Source: Aminobacter carboxidus | GTDB taxonomy: Bacteria > Pseudomonadota > Alphaproteobacteria > Rhizobiales > Rhizobiaceae | Reading direction: 5' to 3' | NCBI RefSeq assembly: GCF_014863355.1 | Contig: NZ_JACZEP010000001.1 | Coordinates: 1,178,001-1,242,000 of the forward strand | Length of the DNA stretch: 64,000 bases | Shown here: piece by piece, positions 27,893 to 37,979 of the stretch | Numbering within the stretch: position 1 is the stretch's first letter | How the letters are laid out: each line of letters opens with the position of its first letter | Notes under the pieces: generated by a model | What the model saw: the letters and a program-made list of their open reading frames with translations, nothing else | Told to the model about the DNA's origin: nothing | Database searches by the model: none | Translations under genes and position numbers: made by a program

Positions 27893-28735
27893 TTGGCGGA
27901 AGCATTGGAAAGCAAGGCGCAAAAGCCAGCACCGATGGACCGTCTGTGGGCGGAGAACGCCGACGACCGCATGACGGACGATCCGTCGCTGGTCGTCGAC
28001 GTCGCCGGCTTCGAAGGCCCGCTCGATCTTCTGTTGCACCTGGCACGCAGCCAGCGCGTCGACCTGTCCCGCATCTCCATCCTGGCACTTGTCGAGCAGT
28101 ACCTGACCTTTGTCTCTCAGGCGCGGGCGCTGAGGCTGGAGCTTGCCGCCGACTATCTGGTCATGGCGGCATGGCTCGCCTTCCTCAAGTCGAAATTGCT
28201 GATCCCCAAGCTGCCGGGCGACGAGGGTGAGAGCGGCGAAGAACTGGCTGCCGTGCTGCAATTCCGGCTGAAGCGGCTCGAGGCGATGCGCGATGCCGCC
28301 TCGCGGCTGGTCAATCGCAACCGGCTTGGTCGCGATGTCTTCCAGCGCGGTGCGCCCGAACTGGTGATCATCGACAAGCGCAACGAGTATTCGGCCTCGC
28401 TGTTCGATCTGCTGAGCGCCTATGCCGGCCAGCGCCAGCGCCAGGCGATCACCAATGTGCAGATCGCCAAGCGCGGTGTCTGGTCGCTCAAGCAGGCGCG
28501 GGACATCCTGACCCGAATGGTGGGAGAGCTGAAGGACTGGACCGCGCTCGATCATTTCCTGCTGCGCTACATGACTGGCCCGGAAGAGCGTGCAACGGCG
28601 ATCGCAAGTTCCTTTGCCGCAAGCCTTGAGATGGTCCGCGACGGCAGCGTCGAAATCCGTCAGCACGAACCGTTCGCGCCGATCTATCTGCGCGAACGCC
28701 GGGCCCCGGGCCCGCAGACCGAAGGTGTGTCATGA
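27893..28735 (+). CDS. scpA: Segregation and condensation protein A
   Basis: Kleisin subunit of the SMC-ScpAB condensin. 280 residues. The N-terminal kleisin motif is FEGPLDLLLHLARSQRVDL, followed by YLVMAAWLAFLKSKLLIPK, and the C-terminal winged helix covers about the last 80 residues. The start is a TTG (27893) behind AAGGAGAAGG; an internal ATG at 27935 (MDRLWAEN) is possible. The stop overlaps the scpB start in ATGA, so translation is probably coupled. Confidence 0.92.
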   Translation: MAEALESKAQKPAPMDRLWAENADDRMTDDPSLVVDVAGFEGPLDLLLHLARSQRVDLSRISILALVEQYLTFVSQARALRLELAADYLVMAAWLAFLKSKLLIPKLPGDEGESGEELAAVLQFRLKRLEAMRDAASRLVNRNRLGRDVFQRGAPELVIIDKRNEYSASLFDLLSAYAGQRQRQAITNVQIAKRGVWSLKQARDILTRMVGELKDWTALDHFLLRYMTGPEERATAIASSFAASLEMVRDGSVEIRQHEPFAPIYLRERRAPGPQTEGVS

Positions 28736-29466
28736 CCGAAGGATCGAATGTCGTCCCGTTCTCCCTCGACGACGAGGACGGCGAGACCGTGGAACACAAC
28801 CCTGCGGCCCGGCTGCACCTGGCCGAAGCCGTGCGCATGGCCGAAGCCATCGTCTTCGCCAGTGCCGAGCCGGTGAGCGAGCGGCAGCTCGTCGCCCGGC
28901 TGCCGGAAGGCATCGACGTGCCCGCCGCCATGGCCGAGTTGCAGCGCATCTACGAACGGCGCGGCGTCAATCTGATCAAGGTTGCCGATTCCTGGGCCTT
29001 CCGCACCGCTGGCGACCTGGCCTTCCTGATGAGCCGTGACACCATCCAGCAAAAGAAGCTGTCGCGCGCCGCCCTCGAAGTGCTGTCGGTGATCGCCTAC
29101 CACCAGCCGGTGACCCGCGCCGAGATCGAAGACATCCGTGGCGTCGAGACCTCGAAGGGCACCCTCGACACACTGATGGAAACCGAATGGGTGCGCATGC
29201 GCGGCCGCCGCAAGACGCCCGGCCGGCCGGTCACCTACGGCACCACTGACAAGTTCCTCGATCATTTCGGCCTCGAGGAGATACGCGACCTGCCCGGCAT
29301 GGAAGAGCTCAAGGGGGCAGGACTGCTGTCGTCGCGCATGCCAGCCGGCTTCTCGGTGCCGCTGCCGCCGTCCGATCCAGACCTGCTCACCGACGACGAG
29401 GACCCGCTCACCGACATCGATCTGGAAGAGCTTGGCCTGTTGACACCCCGCGTTACAGATGATTGA
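28732..29466 (+). CDS. scpB: Segregation and condensation protein B
   Basis: Winged-helix partner of ScpA in the SMC complex. 244 residues with the signature AALEVLSVIAYHQPVTRAEIEDIRGV and GRPVTYGTTDKFLDHFGL. The C-terminal tail is acidic (DDEDPLTDIDLEELGL). It is translationally coupled to scpA by a 4-base overlap. Confidence 0.95.
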   Translation: MTEGSNVVPFSLDDEDGETVEHNPAARLHLAEAVRMAEAIVFASAEPVSERQLVARLPEGIDVPAAMAELQRIYERRGVNLIKVADSWAFRTAGDLAFLMSRDTIQQKKLSRAALEVLSVIAYHQPVTRAEIEDIRGVETSKGTLDTLMETEWVRMRGRRKTPGRPVTYGTTDKFLDHFGLEEIRDLPGMEELKGAGLLSSRMPAGFSVPLPPSDPDLLTDDEDPLTDIDLEELGLLTPRVTDD

Positions 29467-29505
29467 CCCGCGCCGGTGTGGAACCGGCAGCAGAAGGTCC
29501 ATCCT

Positions 29506-30609
29506 GTGACGACAAATCAGGCCCAGACGGCATCCCGGGTTACTGCGGGTGTGACCTTTGCCGCACGGCTGGCCTTTGAGAACATCCGCCATTCCTTCGG
29601 CAACGGGTCGGAGACGCTGCGCGACGTCAGCCTTGCCGCCGAGCCGGGTGAGGTCCTGTGTCTGCTTGGGCCGTCCGGATCGGGCAAGACGACGTTGCTC
29701 AGGATTGCCGCCGGCATCGAGGCGCAGACCACGGGGCGCGTGTTGCTGAACGGCAAGGAGATCGCGGGGCCGTCAGTGTTCCTGCCGCCGGAACAGCGTT
29801 CGATAGGCCTGGTGTTCCAGGATTTCGCGCTGTTTCCGCATCTGACGATCCTTGACAACGTACGCTTTGGGCTGACCGCGCTGTCTCGCGAGGAGGGCAA
29901 GCGCGAGGCGCTGATCGCGCTCGCGCGCGTCGGCCTCGAGCATTACGCCGACAATTATCCGCATGCCCTGTCCGGCGGCGAGCAGCAGCGGGTGGCGCTT
30001 GCCCGGGCGCTGGCGCCACGGCCGGCGGTGCTGTTGATGGATGAGCCGTTTTCGGGCCTTGATTCGCGCCTCAAGGATTCGGTGCGGGCCGAAACGCTGG
30101 CGATCCTGCGCGAAAGCCGCGCGACCGCCATCGTCGTCACCCACGATGCCGAAGAAGCCATGCGAATGGGCGACCGCATCGCGCTATTGAAGGATGGCAA
30201 GCTGGTGCAGACCGGCAGGGCGGACGACCTCTACCTCAGGCCCGCAAACCTGTTCGTCGCGGGCTTCTTCTCCGAACTCAATGTCTTTGCGGCCAAGGTT
30301 GTCGATGGTTATGCCGCGACCCCGGTGGGCGAGGTCGAAACCGACATATCTGAGGGCGCAGAGGTGCAGGTGGCGGTGCGACTGACCGGTATCGATGTCA
30401 GTGAAGACACCGGCGAAACCCAGGCACGCATCATTTCGCGGCGCTATCTCGGCGTTGTGGAATTGCTCGAGCTTGCCGTGCCGGGCACCGACCTGCCGGT
30501 GAGGGCGCGCATACGCTGCGGCGCTTTGTCCGCAAAAGCACGTGATATATGGCTGTCGCTTCGGAAAGCGGATGTTCTAGTGTTTGAATCCGGAAGCGAA
30601 AGAGCCTAG
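29506..30609 (+). CDS. ABC transporter ATP-binding protein, FbpC/PotA-like, without partner genes
   Basis: 367 residues. All ATPase motifs are present: Walker [11 protein letters not shown]-loop FQDFALFPH, signature LSGGEQQR, Walker B LLMDEP, and the switch His in [15 protein letters not shown]-like C-terminal domain of about 120 residues ([18 protein letters not shown]) is typical of iron(III), molybdate and polyamine importer ATPases. No permease or binding protein is encoded nearby. GTG 29506 has AGAAGG upstream; GTG 29476 has none. It sits between scpB and tatA on the same strand. Confidence 0.82.
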   Translation: MTTNQAQTASRVTAGVTFAARLAFENIRHSFGNGSETLRDVSLAAEPGEVLCLLGPSGSGKTTLLRIAAGIEAQTTGRVLLNGKEIAGPSVFLPPEQRSIGLVFQDFALFPHLTILDNVRFGLTALSREEGKREALIALARVGLEHYADNYPHALSGGEQQRVALARALAPRPAVLLMDEPFSGLDSRLKDSVRAETLAILRESRATAIVVTHDAEEAMRMGDRIALLKDGKLVQTGRADDLYLRPANLFVAGFFSELNVFAAKVVDGYAATPVGEVETDISEGAEVQVAVRLTGIDVSEDTGETQARIISRRYLGVVELLELAVPGTDLPVRARIRCGALSAKARDIWLSLRKADVLVFESGSERA

Positions 30610-30644
30610 ATCAATCGCAGGGAAACTGTTCAAGAGAGAGTTCA

Positions 30645-30863
30645 ATGGGTTCGTTTTCAATCTGGCACTGGCTGATCGTCCTGGTCGTCGTGCTGCTGCT
30701 GTTTGGTCGTGGCAAGATCCCGGAATTGATGGGCGACATGGCCAAGGGCATCAAGAGCTTCAAGAAGGGTATGTCGGACGACGAAGCCGATGACTCCAAG
30801 ACGGTCGAGCATCGCAATGATGAAACAGTGAACTCGACCAAGGAAAAGGCCGGCAAGAGCTGA
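30645..30863 (+). CDS. tatA: Twin-arginine translocase subunit TatA
   Basis: 72 residues. One N-terminal membrane helix ([16 protein letters not shown]) is followed by the [23 protein letters not shown] amphipathic helix and an acidic tail, all diagnostic for TatA. It forms the export pore for folded proteins. First of the tatABC set, with 138 bases to tatB. Confidence 0.96.
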   Translation: MGSFSIWHWLIVLVVVLLLFGRGKIPELMGDMAKGIKSFKKGMSDDEADDSKTVEHRNDETVNSTKEKAGKS

Positions 30864-31001
30864 GGCCCTTACTCCTGATGCAGCGCTGCGCGTCCGACCG
30901 GACGCGCAAGGCACGCTGTACGCTTCTTGAATTTGTGCGGGGTCCCTTGCAGAAACCGGCGACGGTTTTCGAGAGGCCTGCACTAGCCGGATCGCATCGA
31001 C

Positions 31002-31676
31002 ATGTTTGAAATCGGCTGGACCGAAATGCTGGTGATCGCGGTCGTCATGATCGTGGTTGTCGGCCCGAAGGATTTGCCCAAGATGCTCCGCACCATGGGG
31101 CGGATGATGGCCAAGGCACGTTCCATGGCCGGCGATTTTCAGCGCCAGTTCAACGATGCACTGAAAGAGGCCGAGCTCGACGACGTCAAGAAATCGGTCG
31201 ACGAGCTCCGCGGCCTCAATCCGGCGAACGAGATCAGGAAGCAGCTGAACCCGTTTGAAAAGGCAGCCGCCGACGTGCGCGCCGGTCTCGATACAGCGAT
31301 GAAGCCAAAGCCCGCTGCACCGCCGGCCGAATCCGTTTCGGAAGTCATACATCCGGCCGAGCCGTTGAAGAATGGCGCAACCGCCATGCCTGGTGTTTCA
31401 GGACCCGAGACCATGCCGGCAGCACCGGTGTTCCCGGCAACTGAGGTCAAGGCCACGCCGGTGCCTGCCGCTGCCAAAGTGGTGGACAAGCCAAAGGCGA
31501 CCGCAAAGCCCAAGGCAACGCCAGAACCCACCGCCAAGGCAAGCGCAGCACCGGCCAAGTCCAAGGCGGCAGCCGCACCGACCATGCCCGGCCCAGCGAA
31601 GGCTGCGCCGGCAAAGGCTGCCGCGCCCAAGAAGACCGTTGCCAAGTCGACGACCAAAGCAGGAAAAGCCTCGTGA
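31002..31676 (+). CDS. tatB: Sec-independent translocase subunit TatB
   Basis: 224 residues. It starts MFEIGWTEMLVIAVVMIVVVGP with the TatB-type Glu in the helix, then DLPKMLRTMGRMMAKARSMA. A long Ala/Pro/Lys-rich tail beyond residue 110 is typical of rhizobial TatB. With TatC it forms the twin-arginine signal receptor. The stop overlaps the tatC GTG start by four bases. Confidence 0.95.
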   Translation: MFEIGWTEMLVIAVVMIVVVGPKDLPKMLRTMGRMMAKARSMAGDFQRQFNDALKEAELDDVKKSVDELRGLNPANEIRKQLNPFEKAAADVRAGLDTAMKPKPAAPPAESVSEVIHPAEPLKNGATAMPGVSGPETMPAAPVFPATEVKATPVPAAAKVVDKPKATAKPKATPEPTAKASAAPAKSKAAAAPTMPGPAKAAPAKAAAPKKTVAKSTTKAGKAS

Positions 31677-32563
31677 GCGCCGAAGACGACGAAATCGAAA
31701 AGTCCTCGGCCCCACTGATGGAGCACCTCATCGAGCTGCGCACGCGGCTGATGTGGTCGATCGGCGGCTTCTTCGTCGCCTTCCTGGTCTGCTTCTTCTT
31801 TGCCAAGCAACTGTTCAACCTGCTGGTCATCCCGTTCAAATGGGCGACAGACTGGGCCGGCCTTGACCCGCACAAGGTCGAGCTGATCTACACCGCGCCG
31901 CAGGAATTCTTCTTCACCCAGATCAAGCTCGCCATGTTCGGCGGCCTGGTCATCGCGTTCCCGGTGATTGCAGCACAGATCTACAAGTTTGTGGCGCCCG
32001 GCCTCTACAAGAACGAACGCGCCGCCTTCCTGCCGTTCCTGATCGCCTCGCCGGTGCTGTTCCTGCTCGGTGCGTCGCTGGTCTATTTCTTCTTCACCCC
32101 GATGGTGATGTGGTTCTTCCTTGCCATGCAGCAGGCCGGCACCGACGACCAGGTGCAGATTTCGCTGCTGCCCAAGGTGTCGGAATATCTCAGCCTGATC
32201 ATGACGCTGATCTTCTCCTTCGGCCTGGTGTTTCAGCTGCCGGTGGTGACGACGCTGATGGCGCGCGTCGGGATGGTCTCCTCGCAAGGTTTGGCCGACA
32301 AGCGCAAATGGGCGATCGTGATTGCGTTCGTGGTGGCAGCCGTGCTGACGCCGCCCGATCCGGTCAGCCAGATCGGCCTTGCCCTTCCCACGATCCTTCT
32401 TTACGAGATTTCCATCTGGACCGCCCGGATGATCGAAAAGAAGCGCGAGCAGGAGCGTGTGGCACGCGAGAAGCAGGATGCGGACGAAAGCGCCGCTGAA
32501 GAGCAATCGCAAGCAGCATCGAGCTCGCTCGAAGGCACAGGCAGCGGCACCAACGCCAGCTGA
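31673..32563 (+). CDS. tatC: Sec-independent translocase subunit TatC
   Basis: 296 residues with six membrane helices. The N-terminal motif LMEHLIELRTRLMWSI is the conserved TatC cytoplasmic entry; FVAPGLYKNERAAFLPF and LTPPDPVSQIGLALPTILLYE are further signatures. The C-terminal 40 residues are a charged tail. GTG start overlapping the tatB stop (GTGA). Confidence 0.96.
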   Translation: MSAEDDEIEKSSAPLMEHLIELRTRLMWSIGGFFVAFLVCFFFAKQLFNLLVIPFKWATDWAGLDPHKVELIYTAPQEFFFTQIKLAMFGGLVIAFPVIAAQIYKFVAPGLYKNERAAFLPFLIASPVLFLLGASLVYFFFTPMVMWFFLAMQQAGTDDQVQISLLPKVSEYLSLIMTLIFSFGLVFQLPVVTTLMARVGMVSSQGLADKRKWAIVIAFVVAAVLTPPDPVSQIGLALPTILLYEISIWTARMIEKKREQERVAREKQDADESAAEEQSQAASSSLEGTGSGTNAS

Positions 32564-32620
32564 CAGCCCGATCCGCCGTCGCGGTCGTTCGACCAACTGC
32601 CGCGACCGGAACCTTTTTAA

Positions 32621-33925
32621 ATGCTTGATACCAAATGGATTCGCGAGAACCCTGAAGCTCTGATCGAAGCGCTGATGAAGCGCGGTCAATCGACGGATGC
32701 GGCCAAGTCGACGGTCGAGGACCTGATTGCCAGGGACGAGGCGCGCCGCGCCCATGTCTCCAAGCTGCAGGAGGCGCAGGAGCGCCGCAATGCCGCGTCC
32801 AAGGAAATCGGCAACGCCATGCGCAATGGTGATTCCGCCCTTGCCGAGAAGCTGAAGACCGAAGTCGCCGAGATTAAGGGCTTCATCCAGGACGGCGAAG
32901 GCCGCGAGCGCGAGCTCGACAAGGCGCTCGACGCAGCCCTTGCCGTGATCCCGAACGTGCCGTTTGAAGACGTGCCGGTTGGCCGGGACGAAACCGGCAA
33001 TGTCGTGTTGCGCACGGTCGGCAAGGTGCTGCCGCGCCCGAACTGGGTCAAGGAGCATTTCGAGATCGGCGAGGCGCTCGGCCTGATGGATTTCGAGCGC
33101 GCCGCAAAGCTCTCCGGATCGCGCTTCACCGTGCTCAAGGGCCAGCTTGCCCGGCTCGAGCGCGCGCTCGGCCAGTTCATGCTCGACCTGCACACTTCGG
33201 AACACGGCTACATGGAAGTGCAGCCGCCGCTTCTGGTGCGCGACGAGGTGCTGTTCGGCACCAACCAGCTGCCGAAGTTCGAGGAGGACCTGTTCTTCGT
33301 GCCGCATGGCGACAGCCGGCTCGGCCTGATCCCGACCGCAGAGGTGCCGCTGACCAATCTGGTGCGTGAGGAAATTCTGGCAAACGAGCAGCTGCCGCTG
33401 CGCATGACGGCGCTGACGCCTTGCTTCCGTTCGGAGGCTGGTTCGGCTGGTCGCGATACGCGCGGCATGCTGCGCCAGCACCAGTTCTACAAGGTCGAGC
33501 TGGTTTCGATCGTTGATGCCGAAAGCGCGCTCGCCGAGCATGACCGCATGACCGAATGCGCCGAAGAGGTGCTCAAGCGCCTCGGCCTGCCGTTCCGTAC
33601 CATGGTGCTGTGTACCGGCGACATGGGCTTCGGCGCGCGCAAGACCCACGATATCGAGGTCTGGCTTCCCGGCCAGAATACCTATCGCGAGATTTCGTCC
33701 TGCTCGGTTTGCGGCGACTTCCAGGCGCGCCGCATGGACGCCCGCTACCGTCCGAAGGAAGAGAAGGGCACGCGTTTTGTGCACACGCTCAACGGTTCGG
33801 GCGTCGCCGTCGGCCGCGCGCTGATCGCCGTCATCGAGAATTACCAGAACGAGGATGGCAGCGTAACGATTCCTGAAGCGCTGCTGCCTTATATGGGTGG
33901 CCTGACCAAGATCGAAGCGAAGTGA
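32621..33925 (+). CDS. serS: Seryl-tRNA synthetase
   Basis: Class II synthetase, 434 residues. The N-terminal antiparallel coiled-coil arm (about 30-100) binds the long variable arm of tRNA-Ser. Motif 2 reads [25 protein letters not shown] and motif 3 [22 protein letters not shown] 32621 gives [12 protein letters not shown], the family start. surE begins one base after its stop. Confidence 0.96.
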   Translation: MLDTKWIRENPEALIEALMKRGQSTDAAKSTVEDLIARDEARRAHVSKLQEAQERRNAASKEIGNAMRNGDSALAEKLKTEVAEIKGFIQDGEGRERELDKALDAALAVIPNVPFEDVPVGRDETGNVVLRTVGKVLPRPNWVKEHFEIGEALGLMDFERAAKLSGSRFTVLKGQLARLERALGQFMLDLHTSEHGYMEVQPPLLVRDEVLFGTNQLPKFEEDLFFVPHGDSRLGLIPTAEVPLTNLVREEILANEQLPLRMTALTPCFRSEAGSAGRDTRGMLRQHQFYKVELVSIVDAESALAEHDRMTECAEEVLKRLGLPFRTMVLCTGDMGFGARKTHDIEVWLPGQNTYREISSCSVCGDFQARRMDARYRPKEEKGTRFVHTLNGSGVAVGRALIAVIENYQNEDGSVTIPEALLPYMGGLTKIEAK

Positions 33926-33926
33926 C

Positions 33927-34685
33927 ATGCGCATTCTGCTGACCAACGACGACGGCATCCACGCCGAAGGCCTTGCTGTCCTGGAGCGGATCGCCAACCA
34001 GCTGTCGGACGACGTCTGGGTGGTGGCACCGGAGACCGACCAGTCGGGCTATGCGCATTCGCTGTCGATCTCGGAGCCGCTTCGGCTGCGCAAGATCAGC
34101 GACAAGCACTATGCGGTCAACGGCACGCCGACCGATTGCGTCATCATGGGCGCACGCAAGATCCTGCCCGAGCCGCCGGACCTGATCCTGTCGGGCATCA
34201 ATTCGGGCCTCAATGTCGCCGACGACGTGACCTATTCGGGGACCGTGGCGGGTGCCATGGAAGGCGCGCTGATCGGCATCCGCTCGATTGCGTTGAGCCA
34301 GGCCTACATCTACGAAAACGACGAGCGCATCGTGCCATACCAAACGGCCGAGGCGCTGGCGCCAGCGCTGCTGCGCAAGCTGATCGCCACCGAACTGCCG
34401 ATCGGCGTCCTGCTCAACGTCAATTTCCCCAATTGCCCACCTGAAGAGGTCACCGGACCTGTGGTGGCGAGCCAGGGCAAGCTGGCCTACGGCATCTGGG
34501 TCGAGGAACGCCGCGACGGCCGCAGCCTGCCTTACTACTGGCTGCGTTTTGGACGCGATGAGCCGGAAGTGAAGCCCGGAACCGACCTGCATGCAGTGCG
34601 CAACAAGCAGATTTCGGTCACCCCGCTCAAGCTCGACATGACGGCGCATGAACTGCGCGATCAATTGGCCAAGGCTATTGCATGA
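33927..34685 (+). CDS. surE: 5'/3'-nucleotidase SurE
   Basis: Metal-dependent nucleoside monophosphate phosphatase linked to stationary-phase survival. 252 residues. The N-terminal [15 protein letters not shown] holds the Asp-Asp metal site, and [26 protein letters not shown] is the second signature. It is coupled to serS (one-base gap) and to pcm (4-base ATGA overlap), a conserved set. Confidence 0.96.
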   Translation: MRILLTNDDGIHAEGLAVLERIANQLSDDVWVVAPETDQSGYAHSLSISEPLRLRKISDKHYAVNGTPTDCVIMGARKILPEPPDLILSGINSGLNVADDVTYSGTVAGAMEGALIGIRSIALSQAYIYENDERIVPYQTAEALAPALLRKLIATELPIGVLLNVNFPNCPPEEVTGPVVASQGKLAYGIWVEERRDGRSLPYYWLRFGRDEPEVKPGTDLHAVRNKQISVTPLKLDMTAHELRDQLAKAIA

Positions 34686-35335
34686 ACATGATGCCGGACG
34701 ACCGTGAAGGCTTCGCCGCCTTTCTTCTTCGCCTGCGCGGGCGCGGCATCGTTCCGAAAAATCTGATCGCTGCCTTTGAGGCAACACCCCGGCGCGATTT
34801 TCTCGCCGGACAGTTCCATTCCATCGCCTGGACGGACCGCATGCTGCCGATCGAATGCGGCGAGGCGATCGAAGGTGCCGACCTGCAGACGGCGGTGATT
34901 TCCGCACTCAACCTCGAGCCTGGCAACCGCGTGCTCGAAGTCGGCACGGGTTCGGGCTACACGGCGGCTGTCATGGCGCGGCTGGCCGGCCGCGTCGTCA
35001 CCGTCGAGCGCTTCAAGACGCTGACCGATCTGGCGCGCCAGCGCTTCGAGATGCTCGGCCTTGGCAACGCGCTGGTCCGCCAGGCCGACGGCTCGAACGG
35101 TTTGCCGGGTGAGGGGCCGTTTGATCGAATCGTCGTCTGGGCCGCCTTCGACAGCCATCCGCGCATGTTCGTCGACCAATTGTCGAGCGGCGGCACCATG
35201 ATTGCGCCGATCGGCCCGGAGGAGGGCGAGCAGGTGCTTTGCAAGCTGACCAAGATTGGCAGCCGCTTCGAGCGCGAGGATCTTGGCGTCGTCCGCCTGC
35301 AGCCGCTGGCCCGCGGCGTCGCCGCCGTCATCTAG
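34682..35335 (+). CDS. pcm: Protein-L-isoaspartate O-methyltransferase
   Basis: Repairs isoaspartyl damage in proteins. 217 residues. The SAM motif is [18 protein letters not shown], and [20 protein letters not shown] contains the motif II region. The N-terminus places a conserved loop ([20 protein letters not shown]). It overlaps surE by four bases, the classical surE-pcm pair. The gene at 8067 is a more distant paralogue. Confidence 0.95.
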   Translation: MNMMPDDREGFAAFLLRLRGRGIVPKNLIAAFEATPRRDFLAGQFHSIAWTDRMLPIECGEAIEGADLQTAVISALNLEPGNRVLEVGTGSGYTAAVMARLAGRVVTVERFKTLTDLARQRFEMLGLGNALVRQADGSNGLPGEGPFDRIVVWAAFDSHPRMFVDQLSSGGTMIAPIGPEEGEQVLCKLTKIGSRFEREDLGVVRLQPLARGVAAVI

Positions 35336-35515
35336 GCCAGCCACCACTACATCCTTGGCAATGTGCGCGCGAGCCGGGCTTCCAGCCTGCCCTCGGCGCG
35401 CGTCTGCTCACCGTCTGACGAAGCATTTGATTTATTTGATCCCCTTAACCGACCAGTAACATTAACGCGCTTTAATCAAGCCTAGTTGGTATCGGGTAAA
35501 GCGCGGGTCAGTGCG

Positions 35516-36802
35516 ATGCGTTTCAGTATTTTGAAGGCGAATAAACGCTCTCTGGCGCGCGGTGGCGCCGTTCTGCTGGTTGCCGGCATGGCAGCAGGGT
35601 GCAGTTCCGGAGTGTCGCGATTTGGCGGCGGTGGTGTCGATGACATCTTCACCGCATCGACGCCGAACCAGCGTTCGATCATCAATAATCAGCCACAGCA
35701 GCAGCCGTTCCCTGGTGACGCCCAGATGGCAGCCCCGATGGCGTCGGCCAGTGCCGGATCGGTCAGCCGCGGCAGCCTGCAACCGGTGTCGTCGCAGCCT
35801 CTGCCGGCGCCTGTCGCCCAGGCGCCGGCACTTGCTCCGGCTCCCGTCCAGACGGCACAGGCTCCTGCATTGGCGCCTGCCGTCGATCGCACCACGACCG
35901 GTACAGTTGCTCAGCCGGCGACGGCGGATCAGAACACACTCAAGCTGCCGGGCAAGAATCCGCAGCCTGCCACCTTGCCAAGCAACAAGGTCGCGGTGCT
36001 GCCGCAGCAGCCCAAGACCAAGGAAGCCGCAACAGCGCAGCTCGGCTCGCCAGCGGATAACAACGCCAAGCCAGCAGGCGCCGGCGGCTACAAGGTCGTC
36101 GAGGGCGACACGCTCAACCGCATCGCCAAGAAGCTTGGCGTGACGACGACGGCACTGAAGGAGGCCAACAGCCTGCAGGACGGCCGAATCCGCATCGGCC
36201 AGACCTTGAAGGTGCCGGGTGCCGGTGCGACCTCGGCTGTTGCCAAGGCCACGCCCGCCGTTGATCCGGTGGTCACCGCAACCGCTGCCACGGCTGCTCC
36301 GAAGCCTGCCGTTGCCGCAGCCAAGCCTGCAGCCGCAGCTCCCGCAGTTGCTGCCTACACGCCGCCGAAGAAAGACAAGTTGGTGCAGCAGGCCGAGGAA
36401 TCGGCCGAAGCAGCGCCGAACTCCACCGGCATCGACCGTATGCGCTGGCCGGTACGTGGTCGTGTCGTTGCCAACTACGGCAAGGGCGGCGGCAAGTCGA
36501 ACGATGGTATCGACATCTCGGTGCCGGAAGGCACGCCGGTGAAGGCTGCCGAAAACGGCGTCGTCATCTATGCCGGCGACGGTCTCAAGGAATTCGGCAA
36601 CACCGTTCTGGTGCGCCACGAGAATGGCCTCGTGACCGTCTATGGTCACGCAAGCTCGCTCAAGGTCCAGCGCGGCCAGAAGGTCAAGCGTGGCGACGAG
36701 ATCGCACTTTCAGGCATGAGCGGTTCGACCGATGCGCCGAAGCTGCATTTCGAAGTGCGCAAGAACTCCACGCCGGTCGATCCGAGCGGCTACCTCGAAT
36801 AG
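35516..36802 (+). CDS. NlpD-like lipoprotein with LysM and degenerate LytM (M23) domain
   Basis: 428 residues. The lipoprotein signal ends at Cys29 (LLVAGMAAGCSS). After a Pro/Ala/Gln-rich stretch comes a LysM domain at about 191-235 (GGYKVVEGDTLNRIAKKLGV). The C-terminal M23 domain covers about 308-428 (WPVRGRVVANYG, then VYGHASSL and LHFEVR). The first metal ligand His of active M23 peptidases is Asn here (SNDGIDI), as in NlpD and EnvC, so I infer an amidase activator rather than a peptidase. ATG 35516 gives the lipoprotein signal. It follows the surE-pcm pair across 180 bases. Confidence 0.88.
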   Translation: MRFSILKANKRSLARGGAVLLVAGMAAGCSSGVSRFGGGGVDDIFTASTPNQRSIINNQPQQQPFPGDAQMAAPMASASAGSVSRGSLQPVSSQPLPAPVAQAPALAPAPVQTAQAPALAPAVDRTTTGTVAQPATADQNTLKLPGKNPQPATLPSNKVAVLPQQPKTKEAATAQLGSPADNNAKPAGAGGYKVVEGDTLNRIAKKLGVTTTALKEANSLQDGRIRIGQTLKVPGAGATSAVAKATPAVDPVVTATAATAAPKPAVAAAKPAAAAPAVAAYTPPKKDKLVQQAEESAEAAPNSTGIDRMRWPVRGRVVANYGKGGGKSNDGIDISVPEGTPVKAAENGVVIYAGDGLKEFGNTVLVRHENGLVTVYGHASSLKVQRGQKVKRGDEIALSGMSGSTDAPKLHFEVRKNSTPVDPSGYLE

Positions 36803-36886
36803 CCGATGCCAGGTTTGCGCATCGGGCCTGTTTTCGGGCCGATGCGGCAGCGAGGTGCCCTGACCTCCATCAGTCCCGCCATATCA

Positions 36887-36914
36887 GCCCGTCCCTGTCA
36901 GGGGCGGGCGTTTT
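36887..36914 (+). terminator. Rho-independent terminator after the NlpD-like gene
   Basis: GCCCGTCCCT (36887-36896) pairs with AGGGGCGGGC (36900-36909) around a three-base loop, then GTTTT. Confidence 0.85.
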
Positions 36915-36926
36915 CATTTGGAGGGT

Positions 36927-37799
36927 TCAGTCCTTGAGCGGCTTGCCGAGGCGTCCGGCAAGGTCCTGGATGAACTGCCAGGCGACGCGGCCTGAGCGGC
37001 TGCCGCGGGTCGTTGCCCATTCCAGCGCCTCGGCCCGCAAGGTCTCGGGATCATTGTCGAAGCCGTGGTAGCGGGCGTAGCCGTTGACCATGTCGAGATA
37101 TTCGTCCTGCGAGCATTTGTGAAAGCCGAGCCACAGACCGAAGCGATCGGACAGCGAGACCTTTTCCTCGACGGCTTCCGACGGGTTGATGGCGGTCGAA
37201 CGCTCGTTGTCGATCATGTCCCGGGGCAAAAGGTGCCTGCGGTTCGACGTCGCGTAGAAGATGACATTGTCTGGCCGGCCCTCGACGCCGCCTTCAAGTG
37301 CTGCCTTGAGCGACTTGTAGGAAGTGTCGTCATGGTCGAACGACAGGTCGTCGCAGAAAAGGATGAACCGGTAGTGCGCTGCCTTGAGCAGGTTCATGAG
37401 CTTGGGCAGCGTGTCGATATCCTCGCGATGGATCTCGATCAGCTTGAGCGGAGCTGCCGTCTTGCCCGAGGCGTTGATCGAGGCGTGTGCCGCCTTGACC
37501 AGCGACGACTTGCCCATGCCGCGTGCGCCCCATAACAGGACATTGTTGGCGGGCAGGCCGGCAGCGAAGCGCTCGGTGTTGTCGACGAGGATGTCGCGGA
37601 CCCGGTCGACGCCCTTGATCAGGCCGATGTCGACGCGGTTGACTCGGTGTACGGGTTCGAGAAAGCCCGGATCGGACGCCCAGACATAGCAGTCTGCGGT
37701 GCTGATGTCTGTTTCGGGAACGGGCGGAGGCGCCAGCCTGGCTACCGCAGCGATCAGAAGATCCAGCTTGGAGTTGAGCGCTTCGATGGTCTTTTCCAT
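36927..37799 (-). CDS. DUF815 family AAA-type ATPase
   Basis: 290 residues. Walker A is GARGMGKSS at 91-99, and the Walker B region is FILFCDDLSFD. Further DUF815 landmarks are TSNRRHLLPRDMIDNE and the sensor-like DRFGLWLGF. The N-terminal 30 residues form a helical segment (IEALNSKLDLLIAAVARL). The biochemical role is unknown. It is convergent with the NlpD-like gene. Confidence 0.9.
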   Translation of the reverse strand: MEKTIEALNSKLDLLIAAVARLAPPPVPETDISTADCYVWASDPGFLEPVHRVNRVDIGLIKGVDRVRDILVDNTERFAAGLPANNVLLWGARGMGKSSLVKAAHASINASGKTAAPLKLIEIHREDIDTLPKLMNLLKAAHYRFILFCDDLSFDHDDTSYKSLKAALEGGVEGRPDNVIFYATSNRRHLLPRDMIDNERSTAINPSEAVEEKVSLSDRFGLWLGFHKCSQDEYLDMVNGYARYHGFDNDPETLRAEALEWATTRGSRSGRVAWQFIQDLAGRLGKPLKD

Positions 37800-37979
37800 G
37801 GCAATCCCGTTAGTCTCTAGCTATTACCTGTGCGCGACGCTGTAACACGCTCAAATTGCGCGGAAAAGCGCAGCGGCTTGGGCCAAGCGTAGTTGCATTG
37901 GTGGCATGAGCGACTATATTCCGCGCACATTTCCGGGGTTCCGATGTGCGGTATCCCGATACTTTCTCAGGAGACATTC

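Noticed and set aside
31139-33997. Open frame of 952 codons on the minus strand
   Set aside because: It runs opposite tatB, tatC and serS, all of which are certain.
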